In this document: positions 1 through 4,947 of the stretch, one piece after another
Layout: each line of letters begins with the position of its first letter
How positions within the stretch are numbered: position 1 is the stretch's first letter
DNA from: Deltaproteobacteria bacterium
GTDB lineage: Bacteria; Desulfobacterota; Desulfobacteria; Desulfobacterales; ETH-SRB1
Direction of reading: 5' to 3'
Assembly: GCA_030627405.1 (NCBI GenBank)
Contig: DAOUSD010000079.1
Span: forward strand, 1 to 7,017
DNA length: 7,017 bases
Translations under genes and position numbers: made by a program
Notes under the pieces: model-generated
Databases searched by the model: none
Told to the model about the DNA's origin: nothing
What the model saw: only the letters and a program-made list of their open reading frames with translations

Positions 1-44
1 ATCCTTCATTTTGTAGTTTACACTTCTTCAACATTGACTGATGA

Positions 45-144
45 TAGCTATTAGCTGTCAGCCGTTAGCTATTAGGCAAAAACTTTATATAAAAACGGAC
101 TTGTTAGGCTAAAAGCTAACGGCTAACCGCTAATGGCTAACCGC
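45..144. repeat. Heptanucleotide repeat in two inverted arms
   Basis: The left arm at 45-77 reads as 7-base units TAGCTAT, TAGCTGT, CAGCCGT, TAGCTAT and TAGGC. The right arm at 115-144 reads GCTAACG, GCTAACC, GCTAATG, GCTAACC and GC, which is the same unit on the other strand. The best-matching inner part is a perfect 10-base inverted repeat, GCCGTTAGCT (61-70) against AGCTAACGGC (114-123). The arms could fold into a long imperfect hairpin around a loop of about 36 bases. The right arm overlaps the last codons and the stop of the toxin gene. No T-run follows the hairpin on the minus strand, so I do not call it a terminator. Confidence 0.8.
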
Positions 145-677
145 ACAGGTTGAAATAATTTTGCTATAATTTTCATTGGCATGAACATTCGTGTTTTACC
201 GTTGTGGTGGCACAATGTTTCAAAACCGTATTTTGAATAGAACTGTTCTGCGTTTTTGTTTAAGCAGTCAACGATAACTGCAAAGGCTCTCATCTTTGAA
301 TTAATTTTCCATAAATATTCAAGAGCCTTTATTAATGTAATTTTCCCCAATCCTTGGCCATGGTACTTCAAATGAACAGCCATTTGTGCAAGTAGAAACA
401 CAGGCACAGGGTAACGAGGTAACTTTTTTGCAAGTGCTTCTGGTAGCGTGTCTCTTCTAATAGAGCTTGGTGCAATTGTATAAAATGCGCAGATGGAATA
501 TTTGCCATCATACAGTGAAACGGAAGCTGGTAGCAGCATAGTTTTGCTTATTCCTACCTTCATATGTTTGGCTGCCTGGGTTTGAATGAATACATTTAAT
601 TCGGCTTCACCGCAATCAAATGAAGCTCGATCATGGATAGCTTTGTCAAGCTCGACAAATTCATAAGCCCAACTCAT
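123..677 (-). CDS. GNAT acetyltransferase toxin, TacT-like
   Basis: This 184-residue protein is a GCN5-type N-acetyltransferase of the kind paired with DUF1778 antitoxins. Characterised relatives (TacT, AtaT) acetylate the amino group of aminoacyl-tRNA from acetyl-CoA and stop translation; that activity is inferred here from family. Visible landmarks are FDCG at residues 20-23, FYTIAPSSI at 65-73, the acetyl-CoA-binding motif A region FLLAQMAV...HGQGLGK at 94-112, and the C-terminal FYSKYGF at 146-152, with Tyr147 at the usual catalytic tyrosine position. Motif A has His106 where Arg or Gln is usual ([R/Q]xxGxG). The start ATG overlaps the antitoxin stop (ATGA), and AAGG lies 6 bases upstream, so translation is probably coupled. 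The last residues (RLAISG) and the stop come from the heptanucleotide repeat, so the native C-terminus may have been replaced. The length is slightly above the roughly 160-175 residues I expect for this family. Confidence 0.9.
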   Translation of the reverse strand: MSWAYEFVELDKAIHDRASFDCGEAELNVFIQTQAAKHMKVGISKTMLLPASVSLYDGKYSICAFYTIAPSSIRRDTLPEALAKKLPRYPVPVFLLAQMAVHLKYHGQGLGKITLIKALEYLWKINSKMRAFAVIVDCLNKNAEQFYSKYGFETLCHHNGKTRMFMPMKIIAKLFQPVRLAISG

Positions 678-943
678 TTAATGCCTTGTTTTTTTGTATA
701 AACTGCGGCGTCCAGCAAAGCTTTATTTGGGGTTCGCGTTTCTTCGCATGCACTCATAAAACGATCGAAAATATCATTTTCAACCGTTATACTTTCATGC
801 TGAGCAATCACTTTAGTAGCATTATTATCTATAAGTCTGACAACATACTCAGTTAGACTCTTTAATCCAAGCAAAGCAGATGCTTTTTCTGCTTTTGCTT
901 TAATTTCTTCATTTAGCCTCATATCGAGGCGAGCAGTAACCAT
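674..943 (-). CDS. DUF1778 ribbon-helix-helix antitoxin, TacA-like
   Basis: This is an 89-residue antitoxin that should bind operator DNA through an N-terminal ribbon-helix-helix (TARLDMRLNEEIKAK, then LGLKSLTEYVVRLI) and neutralise the adjacent GNAT toxin with its C-terminal half (residues about 45-89, including ITVENDIFDRFMSACE). An upstream ATG at 958 would give 94 residues beginning MRRMRM. I prefer the third ATG at 943 because the strong ribosome site GAGGAG (956-951) ends 7 bases before it and would lie inside the longer reading frame; the middle ATG at 949 is only 1 base from the site. MVTARLD also fits the usual family start. Antitoxin-first order with a 4-base overlap to the toxin is standard for this module. 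Autoregulation is expected through the palindrome upstream of the promoter. Confidence 0.92.
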   Translation of the reverse strand: MVTARLDMRLNEEIKAKAEKASALLGLKSLTEYVVRLIDNNATKVIAQHESITVENDIFDRFMSACEETRTPNKALLDAAVYTKKQGIK

Positions 944-990
944 TCTCATTCTCCTCATTGATATTATTCAGTTAAACTCCTTATTTAACA

Positions 991-1019
991 ATTATAAAAG
1001 TCATTGATGATTTTGTCAA
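991..1019 (-). promoter_or_regulatory. Consensus sigma-70 promoter of the toxin-antitoxin operon
   Basis: On the minus strand the -35 hexamer is TTGACA (1019-1014) and the -10 hexamer is TATAAT (996-991), separated by exactly 17 bases. Both hexamers match consensus perfectly. Transcription would start near 984, giving a leader of about 40 bases before the antitoxin start at 943. Such a strong promoter fits a toxin-antitoxin operon that is kept down by its own product. Confidence 0.88.
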
Positions 1020-1022
1020 GAC

Positions 1023-1041
1023 GTACGGAAAGATTCCGTAC
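1023..1041. promoter_or_regulatory. Candidate autoregulatory operator palindrome
   Basis: A perfect 8-base inverted repeat, GTACGGAA (1023-1030) and TTCCGTAC (1034-1041), surrounds the 3-base centre AGA. It lies 3 bases upstream of the -35 hexamer of the antitoxin promoter. Ribbon-helix-helix antitoxins repress their own operons through sites of this type, so I infer that it binds the DUF1778 protein or its complex with the toxin. Binding itself cannot be seen in the sequence. Confidence 0.6.
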
Positions 1042-1182
1042 AAATATATTATCTCAAGGTTTATTCTATTGTTCCAATAATCCGTTAGATTTTGTTAACT
1101 GCTGTATGAATTTCAAAATTATTTTAATTTTAATCATTATCTTTCAATATTCTTTCATGATATAGAGACCCCAAAAAAGCCT

Positions 1183-2109
1183 TCAACCTTCAACATCAAG
1201 TGTTCCGATAATATCCGTAACCTTTTGAATATTATTTCTGATAAGAAATTTTTCAATGCCTTCAATTATATCTATGGTAGCATTGGGGTTAATAAAATTA
1301 GCAGTACCGACCTGAACAGCCACAGCGCCGGCTATCAAAAACTCAAGAGCATCCTCTGGTGTCATAATTCCACCGACACCAATTACCGGAATCTTTACTT
1401 TCTGAACAACCTGCCAGACCATACGAAGAGCTACCGGCTTAATCGCAGGGCCGGAAAGGCCTCCGGTAATATTAGCAAGCTTTGGGCGACGCGTTTCAAT
1501 GTCTATGACCATGCCGGTAATAGTATTTATCAATGATACGGCATCAGCACCCGCCTCTTCCACACTTCTTGCAATCTCTGTAATATCGGTCACATTCGGC
1601 GATAGTTTAACCATAAGAGTCTTTGCTGTGCTTTTTCTGACAGCTTTAACAACATTAAACGCTGATTCAGGATCAACACCAAAGGCCATGCCACCTGCTT
1701 TTATATTAGGGCATGAAATATTGACCTCAATGCCTGATATTCCATCAATATCATCTATTCGTGATGCAAGCTCCGCATATTCGACAATATCCTTCCCATA
1801 AATATTTACAAAAACAGGTGTTGCAAGTGTTTTTAAGAAAGGAAGCTTTTCCTGTAAAAAGACTTCAAGGCCAACGTTTTCAAGACCAATTGCATTCAGC
1901 ATACCACAAGGCGTTTCAACAATCCTTGGAGGTTTGTTGCCCTTTGAAGCTTCAATTGATAAACCTTTTACAATAATTGCTCCAAGACGATTCAAATCAA
2001 CAAGTTCCTCGAATTCTCTTGCATATCCGAATGTGCCGGATGCTGTCATTACAGGGTTCTTAAGCTTTATTTTTCCAATTTTGACTTCAAGATCAGGATT
2101 TTTTTTCAT
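1183..2109 (-). CDS. pyrD: Dihydroorotate dehydrogenase class 1B, catalytic subunit
   Basis: This 308-residue flavoprotein oxidises dihydroorotate to orotate in de novo pyrimidine synthesis in the cytoplasm. It is a full-length FMN-binding TIM barrel. Landmarks are NPVMTASGTFGYA (18-30), the catalytic loop NISCPNIKAGGMAFG (130-144) with Cys133 as the active-site base, MVKLSPNVTDI (166-176), GGLSGPAIKPVALR (216-229), GVGGI (244-248) and the phosphate-binding GTANF (268-272). Cysteine as base plus the IKAGGxxFG stretch indicate class 1B, which normally works with the iron-sulfur/FAD subunit PyrK and NAD. No pyrK lies next to it: the upstream side is a repeat-filled gap. ATG at 2109 fits the family start, but no strong Shine-Dalgarno sequence sits at the right distance (the nearest, GAGG, is about 16 bases away). 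No clear hairpin terminator follows. Confidence 0.97.
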   Translation of the reverse strand: MKKNPDLEVKIGKIKLKNPVMTASGTFGYAREFEELVDLNRLGAIIVKGLSIEASKGNKPPRIVETPCGMLNAIGLENVGLEVFLQEKLPFLKTLATPVFVNIYGKDIVEYAELASRIDDIDGISGIEVNISCPNIKAGGMAFGVDPESAFNVVKAVRKSTAKTLMVKLSPNVTDITEIARSVEEAGADAVSLINTITGMVIDIETRRPKLANITGGLSGPAIKPVALRMVWQVVQKVKIPVIGVGGIMTPEDALEFLIAGAVAVQVGTANFINPNATIDIIEGIEKFLIRNNIQKVTDIIGTLDVEG

Positions 2110-2217
2110 AATAGCAAACTTCAGACCTCGTAAAATTTAGTTTTTTGTTGCTCATAAACCCTTTAGCGGCAGGATTTTGTTCAAAAATTGAATATAAGGC
2201 CGGTTTGGGTTTTAGGA

Positions 2218-2300
2218 AACCGTGAACGGTTGCATATTTTATAAAATATATATTGATAGATATCAAGACACGGTTTTAATATAAGTAGCCGTTCACGGCT
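2218..2300. repeat. Inverted pair of CCGTGAACGG repeats (copies 1 and 2)
   Basis: Copy 1 (AACCGT-GA-ACGGTT, 2218-2231) and copy 2 (AGCCGT-TC-ACGGCT, 2287-2300) are each palindromes with 6-base arms and a 2-base centre, and they face each other in inverted orientation. The shared core extends past the palindrome: CCGTGAACGGTTGCATATT on plus in copy 1, and CCGTGAACGGCTACTTAT read on minus in copy 2. Between them lies a perfect 16-base palindrome, ATATTTTATAAAATAT (2234-2249). The layout resembles a paired extragenic palindromic unit. Confidence 0.8.
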
Positions 2301-2341
2301 TGAAACTTGAAATTGGAAAAAACAGTACAAAAGCATGAAGG

Positions 2342-2358
2342 CCAAATTTCTAATTTCG
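2342..2358 (+). repeat. 17-base direct repeat, left copy
   Basis: CCAAATTTCTAATTTCG occurs here and again, identical, at 2634-2650. The two copies flank the 228-base inverted-repeat element, 9 bases to its left and 38 bases to its right. This asymmetry argues against a simple target duplication. The right copy also adjoins the third CCGTGAACGG repeat, and a degenerate counterpart (GAAATTGGAAA) follows copy 2. Confidence 0.8.
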
Positions 2359-2367
2359 TAATAGTTC

Positions 2368-2595
2368 ACCGCAGAGGCGCAGAGAACGCAGAGTTTATCT
2401 TTATTTTGCTTTCCGCTGAGAGGGCGGAAAGCAAAAAGAATCAGCCCCTCCGGGGCATTTGGAAACAACTCGTAATGGTAAAAGTGTATTATAGTCAAAC
2501 TATTACGCAGCAAAGCTGCTGAGTAGGTTTCTTTGCCGTCCTTTTAACGGGAAAGGAAAAATCATCTTACTCTGCGTCCTCTGCGCCTCTGCGGT
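2368..2595. mobile_element. 228-base inverted-repeat element (MITE-like)
   Basis: The ends are 26-base inverted repeats, 2368-2393 (beginning ACCGCAGAGGCGCAGAG) and 2570-2595, with one mismatch. The CGCAGAG-rich end sequence is a type I recognise as dispersed in many bacterial genomes. The 174-176-base interior has no gene but holds further hairpins: a perfect 13-base stem (2404-2416 with 2424-2436, 7-base loop), GCCCC-TCC-GGGGC (2444-2456) and GCAGC-AAA-GCTGC (2507-2519). I infer a non-coding mobilised repeat. No transposase is present, so any movement would need enzymes supplied elsewhere. Confidence 0.7.
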
Positions 2596-2633
2596 AAGTC
2601 ATTATAATTTTATCACATATGGCTGAACGTTTA

Positions 2634-2650
2634 CCAAATTTCTAATTTCG
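2634..2650 (+). repeat. 17-base direct repeat, right copy
   Basis: Identical to 2342-2358. It sits 5 bases before the third CCGTGAACGG element. Read on the minus strand, the order CCGTTCACGG then GAAATTAGAAA resembles the plus-strand order at 2289-2316 (CCGTTCACGG then GAAATTGGAAA), so 2287-2665 may form one larger inverted unit. Confidence 0.75.
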
Positions 2651-2655
2651 ACGTT

Positions 2656-2674
2656 CCGTGAACGGTTACATATT
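2656..2674 (+). repeat. CCGTGAACGG repeat, copy 3
   Basis: CCGTGAACGGTTACATATT matches copy 1 (2220-2238) at 18 of 19 positions and has the same orientation. Its core CCGT-GA-ACGG is again palindromic. Three copies within 460 bases mark this as a repeat family rather than a chance palindrome. Confidence 0.8.
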
Positions 2675-2757
2675 ATTTATGTACTGTTGTATGAGTTGTT
2701 TATGAAAAATTCAGGATAGAATTTCTTGACATCTAAATAATAATACTTAGTTTTTTT

Positions 2758-2771
2758 TGAGCATATTCTCA
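2758..2771. promoter_or_regulatory. Candidate operator before the DUF134 operon
   Basis: TGAGCATATTCTCA is a 14-base palindrome with six of seven base pairs matching. It lies 13 bases upstream of the DUF134 start codon and is the only clear dyad in the proximal leader. I infer that it may be an autoregulatory site for the DUF134 protein. A TTGACA at 2726-2731 lies upstream but has no convincing -10 partner at normal spacing, so the promoter position is unresolved. Confidence 0.35.
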
Positions 2772-2784
2772 TAACGGAACCTTT

Positions 2785-3207
2785 ATGGTAAGACCTAAAA
2801 AAAATCGTATTGTGGCCTTCAAACCGGATGTCAGCTATTTCAAGCCAAGAGGCATACCAATGATAGACTTGTCAGAAGTCCATCTAACTGTTGACGAAAG
2901 TGAATCAATAAGACTTGCGGATCTTCTTGGGATGTCACATGAAGAAGCAGGCAAGCGTATGGGAGTATCCAGAGCAACATTCGGCAGAATTGTCCAGCGT
3001 GCACGAAAGGCTGTTGCAGATGCACTTATTAACAGCAAGGCTATCAAAATAGAGGGCGGAAATTACAGCTTAATCGGCGACAAGAGAATATTTATATGCA
3101 TTAATTGTGATAACAGGTGGGAAGAACCCCTTGGTACGGAAAGGCCCCAAAACTGTCCTGCCTGCAATGATAAAAATTTTTACAGAATCAGAGATAAACA
3201 ATCATAA
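2785..3207 (+). CDS. DUF134 family HTH regulator with C-terminal zinc ribbon
   Basis: This 140-residue protein is a DUF134-family DNA-binding protein. The N-terminal block MVRPKKNRIVAFKP...YFKPRGIP and the VHLTVDESESIRLADL segment (32-47) are typical of the family. A sigma-70 region-4-like helix-turn-helix follows (about 50-77: GMSHEEAGKRMGVSRATFGRI). After the HTH comes a short basic segment and then a two-knuckle metal site, CINC (Cys105, Cys108) and CPAC (Cys124, Cys127), which suggests zinc or iron binding. The start has a weak ribosome site (GGA at 2776-2778). It is first in a compact operon, 17 bases before the ORP/NifX-like gene, and I infer that it regulates that operon, perhaps in response to metal or redox state. 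The regulatory role is a prediction from context. Confidence 0.9.
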   Translation: MVRPKKNRIVAFKPDVSYFKPRGIPMIDLSEVHLTVDESESIRLADLLGMSHEEAGKRMGVSRATFGRIVQRARKAVADALINSKAIKIEGGNYSLIGDKRIFICINCDNRWEEPLGTERPQNCPACNDKNFYRIRDKQS

Positions 3208-3224
3208 GGAGATAATTTGAAATT

Positions 3225-3587
3225 ATGAAAATTGCTGTTACATCTTCAGGTAAAAATCTGGAATCTAATGTTGATCCTCGCTTTGGAAGAGCAGCTTATT
3301 TTATTATTGTTAATCCCGAGACCATGGATTATGAAGTCGTAGAAAATATACAACACCTTAATCTTCCCCAGGGAGCCGGCATACAGGCCGGCCAGACAAT
3401 TGCCGGGAATAATGTTGATGTTCTGCTTACAGGCAATTGTGGACCTAAAGCGTTTAATGTATTACAGCGAGCGGGCATAAAAATTATAACTAATGTGAAG
3501 GGAAAGGTTCTCGACGCAATTTCTATGTACAAAAAAGGCGAATTGGAGCCTACAAATGGACCTAACGTGGAAGGACACTGGGTATAA
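3225..3587 (+). CDS. ORP/NifX-like FeMo-cofactor-type metal-cluster protein
   Basis: This 120-residue protein consists of a single dinitrogenase iron-molybdenum cofactor biosynthesis domain (the NifX/NifY/NafY and C-terminal NifB fold, COG1433 type). In Desulfovibrio, members of this group are the orange proteins (ORP), which carry a molybdenum-copper sulfide cluster. Landmarks are MKIAVTSSG at the start, DPRFGRAAYF (17-26), the GAGIQAGQTIA helix (50-60), LLTGNCGPKAF (67-77) with Cys72, and the glycine-rich end. No nitrogenase genes are seen, so a nif role is unlikely. AAGGAG at 3206-3211 is the ribosome site, and its 13-base distance to ATG is longer than ideal; ATG at 3225 is still the only family-consistent start. 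It is second in the operon with DUF134 and the Mrp-ORP gene, suggesting these proteins act together in cluster assembly or carriage. Confidence 0.88.
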   Translation: MKIAVTSSGKNLESNVDPRFGRAAYFIIVNPETMDYEVVENIQHLNLPQGAGIQAGQTIAGNNVDVLLTGNCGPKAFNVLQRAGIKIITNVKGKVLDAISMYKKGELEPTNGPNVEGHWV

Positions 3588-3611
3588 AAAAACTTATAGG
3601 AGATATGTATA

Positions 3612-4832
3612 ATGGATGAATCTCAAAAGACTGGCCGCAGTATTTCTGATCAAAAGAACGCACAAGATGCTCTAGATGTATCTGTTAAAGGCTCTTTAAA
3701 CAAAATCAAAAATAAAATAATCGTCATGAGCGGAAAGGGTGGTGTCGGCAAAACCAGCGTTTCAGTAAACCTTTCCATAGCTTTAGCAAACAAGGGTTTT
3801 AAAGTTGGACTTATGGATGTTGATTTACATGGACCCGATGTTCCCAGAATGCTTGGATTTAAGGGTATGATGGACTTGAGTGAGAATCGGAAGCTGAATC
3901 CAATGAAATACTCTGAAAACCTGAAGGCTGTTTCAATTGAATCACTTACATCAGACAAGGATGCGGCAATAATATGGAGAGGTCCGATTAAGCATTCTAC
4001 AATCAGGCAGTTCATCGGAGATGTAGAATGGGGCGAACTTGACTATTTAATTATTGACTCCCCTCCCGGTACCGGCGATGAGCCGCTGACAGTTGTACAG
4101 ACGATTCCGGATGCAAAGGCTATAATAGTTACAACACCTCAGGAAATTTCTCTGGCCGACGTAAGAAAATCTATCAGTTTCTGCAAAACAGTAGGTATGA
4201 AAATCCTGGGACTTATAGAGAACATGAGCGGTTTTACATGCCCTCATTGCGGCGAAAAACTCAATCTGTTTGGATATGGTGGCGGAGAAAGGACCGCAAA
4301 AGAAGCAGAATTAAAATTTCTGGGAAGGATTCCTTTTGACCTGAACCTTGTCTCCTGCGGCGATTCCGGTAGCTCTATCCAGGATAAATATAAAGACTCC
4401 GAGGTAACCAGGGCCTTTTTAAGTATTGCTGATATAATATCTAAAATAAAACAGGAGACTAAAATAAAACAGGAGATAAAAAACAGGAGAGATAATACGA
4501 TGAAATTCGCCATACCTTTAGCTGATGGCAAGCTGACTGCTCATTTTGGCCATTGTAAAGAATTTGCGTTTATAGATGTTGAAGAAAATATAATTAAGAA
4601 AAAAGAAATCATGGTACCACCTGCTCACGAACCGGGTGTACTTCCCAAGTGGCTGCACGAACAAGGTGTTAATGTAATAATAGCAGGTGGAATGGGAAAT
4701 AAAGCACAGGTTCTTTTTAATGAACAAGACATAAAAGTGGTTACAGGAGCGCAGCCTCTTGAACCTGAAGAGCTTATTAATAGCTATTTAAACAATGCTC
4801 TCGTGACAGGTAATAATCTCTGCGACCACTAG
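3612..4832 (+). CDS. mrp: Mrp/NBP35 P-loop ATPase fused to ORP/NifX domain (MrpORP)
   Basis: This 406-residue two-domain protein starts with an Mrp/NBP35 ATPase (about 33-280), a family that carries and transfers iron-sulfur clusters. It has the deviant Walker A SGKGGVGKT (40-48), a switch I DVDLHGPDVP (69-78), a Walker B/switch II IIDSPPGTGDEPL (147-159) and the CPHC pair (Cys210, Cys213) used for the bridging cluster. A charged linker built from repeats (about 278-296) leads to a C-terminal ORP/NifX domain (297-406) with MKFAIPLADGKLTAHFGHC and Cys315. The same Mrp-ORP architecture is known from Desulfovibrio alaskensis. The ribosome site AGGAG (3598-3602) is 9 bases before ATG. The gene follows the ORP gene by 24 bases. 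An internal ATG (4500) has its own excellent ribosome site, so a separate 110-residue ORP domain may also be made. Confidence 0.92.
   Translation: MDESQKTGRSISDQKNAQDALDVSVKGSLNKIKNKIIVMSGKGGVGKTSVSVNLSIALANKGFKVGLMDVDLHGPDVPRMLGFKGMMDLSENRKLNPMKYSENLKAVSIESLTSDKDAAIIWRGPIKHSTIRQFIGDVEWGELDYLIIDSPPGTGDEPLTVVQTIPDAKAIIVTTPQEISLADVRKSISFCKTVGMKILGLIENMSGFTCPHCGEKLNLFGYGGGERTAKEAELKFLGRIPFDLNLVSCGDSGSSIQDKYKDSEVTRAFLSIADIISKIKQETKIKQEIKNRRDNTMKFAIPLADGKLTAHFGHCKEFAFIDVEENIIKKKEIMVPPAHEPGVLPKWLHEQGVNVIIAGGMGNKAQVLFNEQDIKVVTGAQPLEPEELINSYLNNALVTGNNLCDH
4441..4490 (+). repeat. Triplicated Shine-Dalgarno-like unit in the Mrp-ORP linker
   Basis: An 18-base unit, CTAAAATAAAACAGGAGA, is repeated exactly at 4441-4458 and 4459-4476. 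A shortened third copy, TAAAAAACAGGAGA, follows at 4477-4490. Each copy ends in ACAGGAGA. The repeats stay in frame and encode a Lys/Glu-rich linker (KIKQE twice). They look like a duplicated ribosome-binding region that became coding sequence when two once-separate genes were joined. Confidence 0.9.
4485..4502 (+). promoter_or_regulatory. Internal ribosome site and start for a free ORP domain
   Basis: AGGAGA at 4485-4490 is followed after 9 bases by ATG at 4500-4502, in frame with the Mrp-ORP reading frame. Initiation here would give a 110-residue protein beginning MKFAIPLADGKL, which is exactly how stand-alone ORP/NifX proteins begin. The geometry is better than that of the upstream ORP gene in the same operon. 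Use of this start is an inference. Confidence 0.55.
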
Positions 4833-4847
4833 TATTGTGTTTCATGA

Positions 4848-4935
4848 AAAAACTTTTACACTGTCATTGCGAGGAGTGAAACGACAAAGCCTCCCAGGCG
4901 CGTGGCTTCGCTGACGCTCGCAATGACAAGTTTTT
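4848..4935. repeat. Inverted repeat with CATTGCGAG ends, possible terminator
   Basis: Perfect 12-base arms, TGTCATTGCGAG (4862-4873) and CTCGCAATGACA (4917-4928), enclose a GC-rich interior. The outer bases AAAAACTT (4848-4855) and AAGTTTTT (4928-4935) also pair, with 6 unpaired bases on the left side. The CATTGCGAG...CTCGCAATG pattern is one I recognise as a widely dispersed bacterial repeat. Because the right side ends in five Ts, the transcript could fold and terminate after the Mrp-ORP gene. The ribosome site of the next gene (AAGGAG, 4936-4941) begins immediately after it, so it could also affect translation of that gene. Confidence 0.7.
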
Positions 4936-4947
4936 AAGGAGAAAATC

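Larger units (their letters stand above)
2110..2784. other. Repeat-filled intergenic region between divergent genes
   Basis: These 675 bases between pyrD and the DUF134 gene contain no credible coding sequence. Short open frames on both strands are created by repeats and lack ribosome sites or family resemblance. The content is, in order: an A/T-rich stretch next to pyrD, a CCGTGAACGG repeat pair with a central palindrome, a 228-base inverted-repeat element with internal hairpins, a third CCGTGAACGG copy, and about 110 bases of leader before the DUF134 gene. The individual repeats are listed separately. Confidence 0.85.

Noticed and set aside
1..44. Left edge of the window
   Set aside because: No reading frame, repeat or signal that can be supported.
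2181..2513. 110-codon minus-strand reading frame in the same block
   Set aside because: It crosses the element, two palindromes and the A/T-rich gap, and has repeat-derived sequence such as SGKQNKDKLCVLCAS. Not coding.
2307..2522. 71-codon plus-strand reading frame in the repeat block
   Set aside because: Its HRRGAENAE segment is the translation of the 26-base inverted-repeat arm, and the rest runs through hairpins. No ribosome site or protein family resemblance.
2726..2753. TTGACA as the -35 of a promoter for the DUF134 operon
   Set aside because: The only -10 at usual spacing is TAGTTT, too weak to support the call.
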